Assembly (NCBI RefSeq): GCF_051401765.1
Contig: NC_135071.1
Coordinates: 13,618,961 to 13,682,960, forward strand
DNA from: Calliopsis andreniformis
Taxonomy: Eukaryota; Arthropoda; Insecta; Hymenoptera; Andrenidae
Reading direction: 5' to 3'
DNA length: 64,000 nt
In this document: positions 35,040-46,799 of the stretch, one piece after another
How positions within the stretch are numbered: the stretch's first letter is position 1
How the letters are laid out: the number at the start of each line of letters is the position of its first letter
Position numbers and translations under genes: made by a program
Notes under the pieces: generated by a model
The model's database searches: none
Seen by the model: only the letters and a program-made list of their open reading frames with translations
Told to the model about the DNA's origin: nothing

Positions 35040-35425
35040 TATCAGGTTTTTAAATCTCCAAGATTTCGAATTTTAATATTTAGAAAGTTGGATGTTTTCA
35101 AATTTTTAAATCTTCGAATTTTATAATTTTCAAGGTTAAGAATTTAGAAAATTTGCTAACGTAAAATTCAAGTATTTGAATATTTGAAAATTTGAAAATT
35201 TGAAAATTTGAAGATTTGAAGATTTGAAAATTTAAAAATTTGAAAATTTGAAATTTTTAATTGTCTGAGACTTAAAATTCTAGAAGTTTGAAAATTTCAA
35301 AAATTTGAAAATTTGAGAATTTAGAGTGCAAAGAGGTAGAACTTGAAAACTCGAAGACTTAAAAATCGAAAAACTCGCAAATCTGAGAGCTGCATACCTT
35401 GGAACTTCGAAAATGTTTGAAACTT
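35040..35425. repeat. AATTTGAAA array with an 8-bp core
   Basis: Best ordered near 35173-35250, where TTTGAAAA repeats with an 8-base period; the edges are degenerate. The orientation (GAAA on plus) is opposite to the arrays at 13.9, 30.4 and 40.7 kb. Confidence 0.75.
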
Positions 35426-35935
35426 GAAAATCGGTAATCCTTTTTCAATCCCAGTTAAGCCAGAGCGAAGCGTATTTGTAGCTGGAAAGAAAATGAAGTT
35501 AAAAGCGATCTATTTGAAGCACGTGACAAACTCGGTTGCTTCGTTTTCGGTCACCCGGTATGCAAACGGTAGGGACCGTACGCGGTGTGACAAAGTGACG
35601 ATTGACGACGTCGAGATCCACCTCTCGGCGAGAGGGGTTAAGGTAGCCGGCGAGGGCAGAGGGGGGCACTGGCCGAAGAAAAGGAGCGGAGGAAAGAAAG
35701 AGTGACAGAACTCGGAGAGAGGATTCCGAGTAGTAGGGGGAACAGGTTTATAGCCGTGGCGAACCGGTTTCCCGTATCTCCGATGACTCATCCTTCGCGA
35801 CGACGCTGCGTCAAGTGCATTTCCTGGCCTGGCTGGCGCATCTTAACCTAAACCCCCTCCATCCCCCCTTTTCGCATTCGTTCGCCTGCTGTCTTCCCTT
35901 TGAGCTGGCCATCAGTGGTGCTCATCAACTCGAGT
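35426..35935. promoter_or_regulatory. GC-rich island, possible regulatory element
   Basis: GC-richer sequence with TGACGATTGACGACGTC-type palindromic pieces near 35596. Open frames on both strands are unsupported. Confidence 0.2.
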
Positions 35936-36365
35936 AACAGCATCTTAAATTCATCTGAACTTTTATCGCGTCACCGTCAATATAATTGCACTTGGGCTAC
36001 GCCTATGCAGGGTACACCATGTTCAAAACAAATCAAAACCGTTCGTAATTGGCTCCAGATATTCACAATCTAATTGCAAGTGTAGAGGAAGATAGATTTG
36101 CTAGTAGATCGAAGCTTATTTCAGATGTAGGATAATTAGGCGAGCCTTGTGAACAAGTAACAGTATGTACCATACTGTTTGGTTCATTGACGCCATTTTT
36201 CTTCTTGCACAAGCGGAGTAGGATCGCTGGCGCTCAGTGAAACAGCATCTTGTTTCTATCTTAATTCTTGGTATACTTGAGTTACGCCTATGTGTCATAG
36301 ACCACCTTTGAAATAAATCAGTGCCAACCGTGGCCAATCGTAATTGGCTCCAGATATCGATAATT
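35936..36365. repeat. Direct repeat pair, ~290-bp offset
   Basis: The block AACAGCATCTT ... CTACGCCTATG ... TCGTAATTGGCTCCAGATAT occurs at about 35936-36061 and again at about 36241-36353. The inner parts are diverged. It may be the two ends of an old element or a local duplication. Confidence 0.65.
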
Positions 36366-36970
36366 AATATTATGCTTTAACTGTATCTGTCGTATAACTA
36401 AATTAGCTAATGGTGTTTGCAATTGCAACTCTATCGACTAAAGCATAATTTATCTACTGCTTAAAAATCTACTTCTTCGTTAATTGCACGGTGTTTTTAC
36501 CTTTTGTGAAATCTTTCTTTTATAGTCTCTGCATTCTACTGTTTATTGTGTACTTTTTTATACTAAAGTGTTTATCCTGTTGATATATAGTAGAAAGAAA
36601 GATTGATAAGGGAAGTTCTACAATCCAATGAGTCTACATTACATTAAAGGTATATCGATGCTTTTACAAAGGTTGATATCTCAAAGTAAGAACCGATTCG
36701 CGAAAGTTCAGCTCGTCGATTCATCTTTGCAGCCCTTTTGTCTTTCACTCTCGACTTCACGATGCTCTTCTCCTCAATTTCCACTATTGGCAAAGCGATA
36801 ACTCGGTACGTCGACCATGAATCAAACTGCCACACCGTTTCGCCTAGTCTTTCCTCGCAGCAACTTTCCTCCGGCAGCTCCTTCATCCCGGCGCAAATGA
36901 TCCGCGACGGGTTCTCTTTTTATTTACGATCAACCACGTCAGTGAAAAATAAATCCACTGTGTGCAGTGA
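36366..36970. other. Non-coding stretch
   Basis: AT-rich, then a GC-richer piece at 36700-36910. No gene recognised. Confidence 0.4.
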
Positions 36971-36974
36971 ACCT

Positions 36975-37440
36975 ACCTATTTTCAAACTATAACTTTCAA
37001 GCTTTTATTTCAAATTTTCAAGTTCTTAAATTTTCAAAATTTAGGGTTTTTAAATCTTCGAAACGTCAAGTTCCCAAATTAACTGTAAAATTTTTAAATA
37101 TTCACCATTCCAAGTTTTCAAAGTTTCAACTTTTAAATTACCAAATCCTTAAATTGTTCAATTTTTGAATTTTTAAATTTTCAAATTGGTTAATTTGCAA
37201 ATATAAAATTCAGAATTTGAAAATTTAGAAATTTAACATATTGAAATCTTGAAGATTTGAGTATTTAAAATTTAAGAAATTTCAAATTTTCATATTTTAA
37301 GAATTCCAAAATTTCCAGTTTCAAATATTCAACTCATTAATATTTAAAAATTTTCAAGTTCTTAAGCTGTCATATTTTACAGTTTTAAATTCCCAAATTT
37401 TCAACTTTCGAATAATCTAATATCCCAGTTTTTTCAAAAA
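36975..37440. repeat. Degenerate AAATTTTCAA array
   Basis: About 465 bases of irregular AAATTTTCAA, CTTTCAAG and TTTCAAAT pieces. Confidence 0.7.
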
Positions 37441-37989
37441 TATTTTCACTTTCTTCATATTAGTCTTTCTTAATTAGTTTGCTTTTCAACATGCTCCCAC
37501 TTTTACTATTAAATTAGTACTTCCCGTTTTTTTAAGATGGTCACTGATTATAAAACAAAATTTCTGGGTAAGAACTCAGCGGGCCAGTTTCAATAGATTC
37601 TACTCTTTTGTGATTGCGCGCATGAACAAGGTCGAAGATTGCCTGGTAAATTCTTTTAACGCCGCGGCTCTTGTGTTCGCTAAAAGGGCAGCCCCGAAGG
37701 GGTGACTTTACGGATCAAGGGTGCCGAGCAACAAGTGTGATTCTGAAGGGGGTGCTTTGGCCTCGTCACACAGCAGTGCTCATTGTAGATTTATTGATCT
37801 ACCACGTTGAAACGGTATTCATATTCAAACTGCGCGGATTTTTCCTGTTTTCCTCGAGAAAACCCGTTTTTCCAGCAGGCTCGCCAAGTGAAATCAGTTC
37901 AGACCTGAAAATCTGGGAAACTCGCTTCTGAGATCCATTTACGCGATAGCCATAAGGGAACACGTGTTCAAAGAGACACGAGTGCCCCA
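37441..37989. other. Non-coding stretch with element body fragment
   Basis: GC-richer at 37615-37930. GGGAAACTCGCTTCTGAGATC at about 37916 matches the body of the dispersed element in reverse orientation. Confidence 0.45.
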
Positions 37990-38014
37990 GCGAGCTTATA
38001 TCGAGACGACACAG
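37990..38014 (-). repeat. Reverse element end abutting a second transposon
   Basis: GCGAGCTTATATCGAGACGA then CACAG, a good copy of the family end, lies five bases left of the inverted-repeat element that begins at 38020. The preceding ACGAGTGCCCCAG is the usual 'end 1' continuation. Confidence 0.75.
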
Positions 38015-38019
38015 TACAC

Positions 38020-38320
38020 ACAGGCTGATTTCTTCGCTAGTGGACCCAGAAGCGGTGTCGCCACCTAAACATCATAACAGAGACCTTGTCCTACTCGATA
38101 AGCTATTGAGTATGTCATCGACGACGATGGCTACTGCAGCGAAGACGTTTCTATGCGTGTGACCTGTAAACATTTCTCAGCGATTTCTTTCGTTTCTTGG
38201 ATGCTTAGCATTTGAAACTGTACACATTGAATAGCTTATCGAGTAAAGAGGCAGGATCTCTGTTATGATGTCTGGGCGGTGGCACCTCTTTTGAGTCTAG
38301 TAGCGAAAAAATCAACCTGT
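38020..38320. mobile_element. Non-autonomous element, ~301 bp with ~90-bp terminal inverted repeats
   Basis: Arms 38020-38107 and 38230-38320 are inverted copies; both outer ends read ACAGGYTGATTTYTTCGCTA. The shared inner landmarks are CATCATAACAGAGA and ACTCGATAAGCTATT. The 122-bp centre has no coding potential. ACAGG ends with long inverted repeats suggest a mariner/Tc1-type MITE; a TA target duplication is possible but not clear. A second, partial copy is at 54691-54819. Confidence 0.85.
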
Positions 38321-39227
38321 ACAAAAACATCAGTATCCAATCTGTGCTGATGAAGCACTGCACTCTGGAAAGAATGGACCTCGAAGAAATTCACTTTCCA
38401 AGCATTCTCTCTAATCTCTTTGTTATCTCGCTCTGCGTTACACGTTTGCATCCTATAGTGTATGTACCAGGAATCGAAGAGGACTTAGGAGCGTATCGTT
38501 CGCAAGGCGATAGAGAAGGGAAGTAGTAAATTATCAGGAACAATAGCTCCAAACGTTCCTGAGGTACGATAAGACTCAGCGTCTACTGAATCACGTCATC
38601 TAGCGTTTGAATGCGAACTGAAGATGCGGTTGCAGGAAAAACGCTAATCGTTTTAATGGCGGATTGAATCAACGAGGCTTCAGGAGGAATAAAAAGTGTT
38701 CGCAATCGCGACTGGTGGAATATCTTAGACACTCGAGGTCACCTTATCACTCGATCTACTCTTACTGAGAAACTTTCGATGTTCCTATTGTTTTGTGAGT
38801 GAAAAATAATTTTAGTGCTTTAAGCAGGGTAATTTTGACATATTTGCTTAATCTACTGTGTGGATTTGATAGTGTTTTATTTGTTTATTGTGTGAGGCAT
38901 AAATTGTGGCTAGTAATATGTAGATTGTGGATCTTTAGGTATTTCTAGGGAATTTTAGTATGCAAAAGAAGTACAGAATCTACAAAATATGCAAAAATAT
39001 AGAAAATATCGGAAGTTGAATATATTTTATGAAAAAATTTTCAATTAATTGCTGTTTCTCTAATTACTTAATTATAACTAGTTATGAGTCAGTGAGTTGA
39101 GAATCTCTCGACGCTATGTGGAAGTGAATAAGGTAGGACTCTTTATTCTAGTATATTTGCGATTTTTAACCATGTTATTGGCTACATCTTTACACATATG
39201 TATGGTGTTGTCCCTGTTGCTGGATGG
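38321..39227. other. Non-coding stretch
   Basis: GC-mixed then AT-rich. No gene recognised. Confidence 0.4.
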
Positions 39228-39383
39228 TACGATGCTATCTCGATATTAGCTCGCTGAGACACTAATGCTCACTTTCACTTTTCCTTGCCTTCACCTTTGA
39301 GGAAGAAAATTCAAGTCACTAATTCCAGAATCTACATTTTACACTGAGACCAAGTTGCGAGCTTCTATCGATACAAAACTGCA
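39228..39383. repeat. Element copy with inverted ends, 156 bp
   Basis: Forward end ACGATGCTATCTCGATATTA at 39229 and reverse end GCGAGCTTCTATCGATACAA to 39383. The reverse end is preceded by ACCAAGTT, the 'end 2' continuation. Confidence 0.75.
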
Positions 39384-39936
39384 TCCAGAAGTAGAAATTC
39401 GCAAATTCTTAATACACGAAACGAGGAAAATAGCCAAGAACCGCTATATCTAGTAATAAGACAAAATAGATCGAATCTTGTTGAAATCTTCGGATAAAAC
39501 GATGTCAGCTCGAAAATTGCGATATTAATTAAGGTGTGAAGAATATTGTGGATCGAAGGCACCTTCAGCCGCCTCTCGGCGTCGAAGGAATTTTCAAATA
39601 TTCCCGGGCAGACGCCCGATAAATTCTCGGAGCTGGAAAATATTTCCGATAGGCAACCGGCAATCTGCTCACCTTGCGGCTTTCCTGCGAGGACAGCTCT
39701 CTCGCGAAAGAAGAGGGCGAAGGGTGGATCTCGTCTGTGCGTCGAACACGATCCTCCGATTGGATTTAAATTTTACCCTAGACGGAATAAAAGCTCGAGG
39801 GAGGAAGACAGGATGGGAAGCTAAATATGTTTAGAGACAGACAATTTCACGTGAAAAGTGTCCAAGAATCGAGAAGCTCTCTTTGGTAAATGATTCATGG
39901 GTTTGACGAGTTTCCACGTTTCTATTTGCGTTGCCA

Positions 39937-40232
39937 GTTTCGTCTCGATAGAAGTTCGCAACTTGGAATCAGTTAGGAGGTTATACAGGGCGATCAGTTT
40001 AACTGGAAACCTTCGATTATTGGCAGCATTTATTGTAAATCCTGTAGTACTGTAAGTGCTGCCAACACTCTTTCGAAATTTTCCAATTAAACTGTACAAT
40101 ATGTATAAGGGACTCGTCACTCAGATCTGGGATATTAAATAGTAGCTTGAATTTGTCTTCTCACAAGCCAGAACCAGGTAAAATATAGAAAACACTAGTT
40201 TCCTAGGGAACTTTCATCGAGACAATACTGAA
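39937..40232. mobile_element. Composite copy: dispersed element with a second small element nested in it
   Basis: A forward end (CGTCTCGATAGAAGTTCG, near 39940) continues into CAACTTGGAATCAG. It is interrupted at about 39982-40103 by a small inverted-repeat element that begins TACAGGGCGATCAG, holds TTGGCAGCA/TGCTGCCAA inverted and ends near AACTGTACA. It resumes with the body (TTGAATTTGTCTTCTCACAA, near 40148) and ends at a reverse end TCATCGAGACAATACTG. The copy at 56132-56370 has the same insert at the same place. Confidence 0.75.
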
Positions 40233-40239
40233 CTTCTGC

Positions 40240-40690
40240 TGAACCTTCAGCAGCACTTTAGCTTGCTGAATTTAGGCATCCACCAGCCTCACACTCCTCG
40301 CGGGCTTTTCGTGGAGCCTCAGGCGATGAATCAATTGCCTGACCCACGTGACGTTACAAGGAATACGGGCAGGTTCATTGAACGATGGCTCGTTAACAGG
40401 TATCGAAAGCTTGGGGAGAGATCAAAGAGTGCGATGGGGACGACAATGAACAGGTTTCGGTTTCCATGATCGTAGAAAGCAGCACGCTCTCGTAAATTTG
40501 CCATGTCGCTGTGGACTCGATAATTAAGGCGAACCGTCGCTGAAGACGCCGGTCAGGACGCTGTTTCGGAACTTGGCCACGGGCCAAGAAAAGAAAGACG
40601 TGTGCCAGGAACACGTGCGTGAACGTTGCTTCACCCGTGAATCATGCGCTAGAAGCGGATTCGCGCGACTGAGCACGCCGCTTCGCGTAA
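40240..40690. promoter_or_regulatory. GC-rich island, possible regulatory element
   Basis: GC-richer non-coding DNA; no supported open frame. Confidence 0.2.
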
Positions 40691-40699
40691 ATTAGTAAA

Positions 40700-41375
40700 A
40701 TGACTAGCATTCGAAATTTTAAATTTTAGATTTTCGAATTTTTATCGTTCTCAGTTATCAAATTTTTAAACCTCTAAACTTTTTAATTGTCAAAGATCTA
40801 AGTTCTTCAGTTGTTAGTTTGTAAAATTTCCAAGCTTTCTAATTACCAAATTTTTAAACTTTCAAGTTTTCCAGTTTTCAAAGTTTCAGTTTCAAGTTTC
40901 TTAATTATCCAATTTTCTGATTTGTTAGTTGTCAAACTTTCAAATTTCCAAGTTCCTCAATTATCGAGTTTTTAAGACTCCAGATTTTCGAGCCTCCAAC
41001 TTGTAAATTTTCAATTCTCAAATTTTTAGGATTCTAACCTTCTAAGGTCTCAAATTTTTAATATTAAAATCCCAAAATTTTGATGTATTGAAAATTTGAA
41101 ATCTTCGGGCTTTGAATATTAAGGTTCACAAGATTTCAAATTCTTAAATTTTCAAACGTCAAATTTTCAAATTTTGAAGTTTTAAATCTCCAAATTATTA
41201 TGAGATTTTCAAGTCGAAGATGTAAAACTTTTATAATTTCTTAATTTCTCAAATCTTCAAGATTTCGAATTTTCATATTTTTAATCTTTACATTTTCAAA
41301 ATTTTCACGTTTTCGAATTTTCATATCATATCTAAACTTAAAATCTCAGATCTTTCAAATTTTCAATTTTTTAAT
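40700..41375. repeat. Long degenerate AAATTTTCAA array
   Basis: About 675 bases of TTTTCAAAT, CAAATTTTTAA and TCAAGTTT pieces, the longest such array in the window. Confidence 0.75.
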
Positions 41376-42775
41376 CCAGCATTCCTCTAACCAAATCAGA
41401 TATTCTTAAATCCAAAATTACATAGGTAAAAAAAATAGCTGTACCATGTTGATCACATAAAACAATTGTAACATTGATCATCTCATCACTTCTGTCTATT
41501 CAGCAGTGCATCAACACTCGTTAGCCCCCATCCCTGGTCTCAGTCTTTCCAAAAAATACACTTGTTTCACGATCTTCAGTCACTCAAACGAGCATAAAAG
41601 TCCAAGGGAGCGTTAGGCCCGAGGCAAACGCCTAAAGAGCTTACTTCGAAGTCCCAAAAATGGGCTCCGCTTGAAATAACTGTTAACGTTACAAATTGCA
41701 TGCTCGGAATGCACTACACACGCAGATCGGAAAATTTCAACTGCGCAGTCACTTGTATCCTCCCCCTCTAAATGCCTATCATCCCCCTTTGTCTCGTTTC
41801 CAGCATCCCTCTGGCTCTTCCACCACCCTCGGATTGCCATTCTTGCTGTCTTTCTCGTACACTTGACAGTCGAGTGCGCACACCTGCAGCTCGCGTGCAG
41901 TTACATTTTCGTGGTCAACGCAAATCATTCTGTTCGTCGTCTTTATTTGAGGCGCACTGCATCCTCCTATTTGCCACCACTTTTTATCCCATGCGTTTTC
42001 AGCTTCAATCTGGGCATGTTTTGTGGTGCTTTATTAGGTTGTCTCGATAAAAGCTCGACGATACACTCGTGAAAATATTTTTTTATATTGATCGAGGAAA
42101 TTATTTAGAGACGAGATTCTTGTACTTTAAATAGGGTTAATTGTTGATTGGGTTTAGGTCGCGAGATTGTATCGAGACTATGTGCTTGAATTCGAGTTGA
42201 GATAGGTGCTTAATTAATTTGAGTAAGGAAGCTGCAACCACAATCCTGTTTACAAAGCAGAAAATACAATCTCGTTGGTAATTTCTGGTTGTATTGCGAT
42301 CGCTACATTATTATACCAAGACACAATACGGACTTCTGCGCATTTGCTGGCAAATGCAATCCATTTCTCGCTACTATTTGATCCAATCATTTATCGCCAA
42401 TTTCACATGTATCGATTCACCTTTGGGTTGACATAATGTACAATACGCAAGCATCCAAATTTCCCGATTATATTGCGGTGCTTTCCTAAACAACAAATAA
42501 TTCTATCCGCCTGCGAGAGAGACTCAGCATGTATTATTTCATCAAATAATTTACATGCAGAAACAGTGGAGGATAGAAATATATAACTCGTGTGTTTACA
42601 GAAGTAGTTTAATTTACCTGGAATAAATGATATTGTACATTTTCGTGTGTGAGTGTGTCGAATGTGTTCACTTTCCCCGGTTAAGTGATCCTTATTCAAT
42701 AAAGGCAATTTTCAACGTTAATTAAAATAAAATGGCGTTAAAACGTATGATTTTTGGGAAACAGTGGTTCATTTG
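41376..42775. other. Non-coding stretch with solo element ends
   Basis: Contains a GC-richer island (41580-42060), a forward element end at 42036-42058 followed by GATACACTCGTG, and a weak reverse end at 42161-42185. No gene recognised. Confidence 0.45.
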
Positions 42776-42779
42776 GAGA

Positions 42780-43165
42780 CTAAAATAAATTCAATAAAAA
42801 TTTGAAAATTTCGAATATTAAAGATACAATCTGGAGTATTTGCACTTTGAATTTTCGAGATCTTGTAAATTTGAAAATTCGAAGCTCTGAAAACCTGGAA
42901 TTTTGAGAATTAGAAAATCCTTAATTTTTAAAGTTCATAAACTTCAGAATTTGCTAATTAAAAGTGTTGAAAATTTGCAATTTAAAAAATTTGGAACCCT
43001 AAAAATTCAGAAATTAAAGGTTCAAAAATTACACAATTTTATAACGTTTCCAGTTAAAAATGTATAAACCCTTGTGCTTGGAATTTGGAAAATTGTAAAA
43101 CCTGGAAATTATAAACTCTGAAATCCTGAAAATGTAGATACTTAAAACATCGAAATACGAACATT
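42780..43165. repeat. Degenerate AATTTGAAAATT array
   Basis: Irregular AAAATTTGAAAATT, GAATTTTCGAG and AATTTAAAA pieces, about 385 bases. Confidence 0.65.
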
Positions 43166-43407
43166 ATCAGTCATATTATGACACGATCGATAATCTGTAA
43201 CACAACTCTCCAACATAAATAAATTATTTAACTCGGGAAAAGCCTAGCTGATTATTAATCCCCGATTAACAGTGGCATCCCCTTGTTCGAATGCACAGTG
43301 AAACTACAATGGCGCAAATTAGGGGTTGTTTAGCCGCGAGAGTTGCACGGTAAATGATACGAGCAGGTTTCGCTCATTCTTCGGCGACTTCTACCTAGTG
43401 TTTGTTT

Positions 43408-43620
43408 TCACACATACACCTATACACATAGTTGACACAGGCATACAGGTGCACACGCACGTACATTCACGCACGCACGCCCTCGTGCACGTACACAAAA
43501 GAAGTAACGTGCACAGTGGTTCACACACGAGGCAGGATGTTTACACACGCGCAGGGGAATATACACAAACTCGAGTCTCCACATACAAACAGGGCGTCAT
43601 GCATGTGTGTACGCCCGCGG
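43408..43620. repeat. CA-rich / ACGC-rich microsatellite region
   Basis: Degenerate runs of ACACATACAC, GCACGCACG and ACACACG. They produce artificial histidine- and threonine-rich open frames. Confidence 0.75.
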
Positions 43621-44060
43621 GAGTTTCGCGATTACGTGTCATTATTCCACATGGTTGCCCGGACCTCCAACCCCAAGCTATGTTTGCAACTAGATTACCA
43701 TTTGTAACGCTTCCCTCTTTTCTCCGTTCACCCATCGCTCCTCTGCTCGCTGTTTCTCGCTTTCTGCGCTGCCGACCAGCTCACACTCGCCGCCTCTAAT
43801 TATTCGCCGCGTGCAGACGAACTTGTTCCTTTTACGCTCGACGAACTTGATGGGAACGGTTCGACGAGGGAAGGGAGGCTAGAGGGAGGAAACAACCCGC
43901 GAGATTTTTTCAAGGTGGATCATTGTGATAACGATCATTGGAGGCTTGTTAGGCTGAGGCACTGATTGTCAGTGGTCCCGAAAACTGTTGCAATCGGTTA
44001 CCTTTTGGTGTTGGAGGTCAAAGTTGATGTTACTGAGTTGGTTCGATACACGTTCGCGAC

Positions 44061-44336
44061 CTGGAAGCAGTTAGGATCTTATATCTACTTTTTAAGTTTA
44101 GGGATTGTCAAATTTTCAAATTCTCAGACTTTGAAATCTTTATTTTGTCAAGCTTTTAGGTTTAAAAGTCTTAAATTTCCAAATTTGAAACTGGTAACCT
44201 GGAAGCAGTTAGGATCTTATATCTACCTTTTAAGTTTAGGAATTGTCAAATTTTCAAATTCTCTGACTTTGGAATCTTTATTTTGTCAAGCTTTTAGGTT
44301 TAAAAATTTTAAATTTCCAAATTTGAAACTTTAATA
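44061..44336 (+). repeat. Tandem duplication, 138-bp unit, two copies
   Basis: Copies at 44061-44198 and 44199-44336, both starting CTGGAAGCAGTTAGGATCTT and ending near TTTCCAAATTTGAAACT. About 93% similar by eye. The unit is a multiple of three, so one plus-strand frame stays open through both copies, but the content is an AAATTTTCAA-type array and not a credible protein. Confidence 0.9.
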
Positions 44337-44500
44337 TTTTTAAATGAAATACATGTTAGAATTTTCTACATTTTAAGTTTCTGAATTCCGAAGCTCGACA
44401 CTGTCAGCCTTAAGTTCTGGAATCAGGTTTCCTTTTCACTTTCGCCTTAAGTAAGACGAAAACGAGGCACTAGCACGTAAGTTGATCTCGGGTATCTAAA

Positions 44501-44986
44501 GTTTTGTTTCGATACAAGTTCGCGACTTGGACCCAGTTTAGTCGAAGTTTTTTAAGCTCTGTTTGAGTTTTTATCTCATGGAACGTAGGAAACTCGTTCC
44601 TTAGATACTAACTACCTTAAATTTGTCATTTCACAGGTTAATGTTAGCAAAGTAGACGAAGACTTCTAGGAAAATATAAGTGTACCATTAAGCTCATACC
44701 GAGACAGCCTTACTTAGAAACTAAAGTGAACTAGATGCAATGAAATCCTAATTAGGCACTTGCAAGTTTAATCACCACCTCGACAAAGACTTTTAACTCA
44801 GCAAGTCGCACACAGTGTTGTCTCGATATACGTCTACGATTTAAACTAGAGATCTTATAGATCCTAAGAAGCAGATCTCTAAAATCAATTTATGCGCCAG
44901 TAATTAAAAATCTGCGGTCCAAAGTGAAATAATAGTTTCAAGAAAGTCCGAGTGTATCATCGAACTAGTATCGAAACAACACTATA
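44501..44986. repeat. Two adjacent element copies (44501-44713 and 44811-44986)
   Basis: Each copy has a forward end and a reverse end. In the first, TTTCGATACAAG continues as CGCGACTTGGACCCAG ('end 2') and the other end reads GTGTACCATTAAGCTCATAC ('end 1'). The second runs from CAGTGTTGTCTCGATATA at 44813 to TCGAAACAACACTA. Both are in the orientation end 2 to end 1. Confidence 0.8.
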
Positions 44987-44999
44987 TTAGATTGAGGTT

Positions 45000-45470
45000 C
45001 GTCGGTGGGCACGATCGCCGCCGTCACATCGGTTTACAATATCGTAAATCGCTGCTATAACCAGTTAGCCCCGCAGTATGTTAGGAATTCGGCTGTTGCT
45101 CTTCTCTCTCTCTCCCGACTCCCCCCTGTCTCCCCGTCAGGAGCCCCGTTTCTATCCGTACATACGTGTGATTGAATAGGAAGATACAGGGGAGGATAGG
45201 AATACTCTTGAATCGGCGCAGCCGAACGTTGTCATGCATCGTTTACAAGCCGAGCATCTCCGTTCTTGCGGGCAAATTCACTTGCCGCGGTTATGCACCG
45301 TTCAATGGGCCATGAGATATTCCTAGCTGCAAATGCTTTCGAATCTTCCTCGATGGCTTCCCTTCTAATTCGGCTCCTGCCGTAGCTGGCGGTGCTGGAA
45401 TATCAGCCGACAGACGTGCCTCGGGTAATTAACATAATTTCGCCATTCCGATGGCGGATGGGATTTCTAC
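45000..45470. promoter_or_regulatory. GC-rich island, possible conserved regulatory element
   Basis: Non-coding, GC-richer, with GGGTAATTAACATAATTTCG (45423-45442) homeodomain-type sites and a GTTGTCATGCATCG stretch near 45229. No open frame with support. Confidence 0.3.
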
Positions 45471-45691
45471 GATATCTCTTTACAATTCATCTGGACCTTG
45501 GGGATTCTATCAATCGACGTTGCTTTTAAATGAAGACTGTCACCTGTACTGTTTTAGTAGGCGATTATCGCTTGAACTGATCGAGAGATCTTCAAGTGAA
45601 ACGCTACGGTCATGGAGCGTAGGAACGCAAACTCGGAGTACTGAGGATGTGTATCGAGATAGTGGTTCCAAGGTTGCATGACTGTCTTAGT

Positions 45692-45716
45692 GAACTTATA
45701 TCGGGACAAGCTTGTA
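45692..45716 (-). repeat. Solo reverse element end
   Basis: GAACTTATATCGGGACAAG, a diverged copy of the family end. Confidence 0.5.
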
Positions 45717-46560
45717 CCTTAAATTACTCAAGAATTGTTTTTTAAATTTGTTTGTTTATCGTTTGCTGCGAAGTGATCATGGAAATATTCACGTATTGAT
45801 GCATTGACGTTGCTTTCAGGATTCTTTTCTCTTTCTGCGCGCGCACAGGATCTAGGTCCGTGCATGTGGACCCTGTTTCATTCCTAGCTCCGTGCGTGTA
45901 GACCCCGTGGGATTCTCACATCGACTTAAAAAAGATTTTAGTTTTCTCATTTATCTTACCACTTATTCCCGTTCGATGACACACCTCGTAACGGTTTATT
46001 TAATTACCCATGACTCTCTGTAGCTAATATAAAGTCAGCGACGGAGCTGCTCGCTTGAATGGTGTTTCACAAAGCAACGAGGTCAGACCTTATTATTTAT
46101 CACAGTTTGGCACGTCGTCCATGGAACGCAGCTCCTGGCTCCCTGTTTTTCTTGCGTCTCAAACGTAATCAAATTTTTTTCGTCGAAAGAGATAAACAGG
46201 AGAAGGGGGCAGAGGAGGGTAAACGCAGAGGGTGAGCTCGCAGCGAGGATAACGAACACCAGCGTTTTCAAAGCGACCAGACCACGCCATAATTACTGGC
46301 TTTGTTTCGAACAATTTATATTAAAATGAAAAGCAATCTGCATTTGCAAATTAAATGCGGCCCGTGCTTTCCATTCGCGCTGCCCGAGGGGAGAGTGGGG
46401 ATGGGGGTGGATTATCGTGATGAAGAGGCGAGCCAGCAAGCCAGGGTGCAGGGTAGATCGCGTAAAATCAAACGGATACTCGTGTTAATTGTGTGCTGGT
46501 AATCAATTGTCGTTCATCTCGTGTCATCTGTCCACTACACCCTGATTCGTAACTAGTCAG
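45717..46560. other. Non-coding stretch with GC-richer island
   Basis: Includes a direct repeat of TCCGTGCATGTGGACCC / TCCGTGCGTGTAGACCC (45866 and 45890) and a G-run cluster at 46387-46410. No gene recognised. Confidence 0.4.
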
Positions 46561-46566
46561 CCGTGG

Positions 46567-46729
46567 TACTGTGTAGTCTCGCTACAAGCTCTAAAATCTC
46601 TTCAAAAGTCCCAGACAATAAGTAGCTGGGCTCTAGAATCAGTTTGCACAGCAGAAACTTGAATTTGTCGTTTCAGAACCTAGGACCAGATATAGTGCAA
46701 GGATACAGTGTTGTCTCGATACAAGTTCA
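46567..46729 (+). repeat. Two forward element ends, 137 bp apart
   Basis: ACTGTGTAGTCTCGCTACAA at 46568 and ACAGTGTTGTCTCGATACAA at 46705. Between them lie the body landmarks CTTGAATTTGTCGTTTCAG and AGGACCAG. The right end continues as AATGGTACACTCACG and CTGGTCCTGGCTTGCGA (about 46763), a clean 'end 1' with body. Confidence 0.8.
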
Positions 46730-46799
46730 ATGGTACACTCACGTGTTCTTCCACATCGCTGGTCCTGGCTTGCGAGACGACATATTCATCTTCTAGTGC

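Noticed and set aside
43326..43799. 157-codon histidine/threonine-rich frame
   Set aside because: Product of a CA/ACGC microsatellite.
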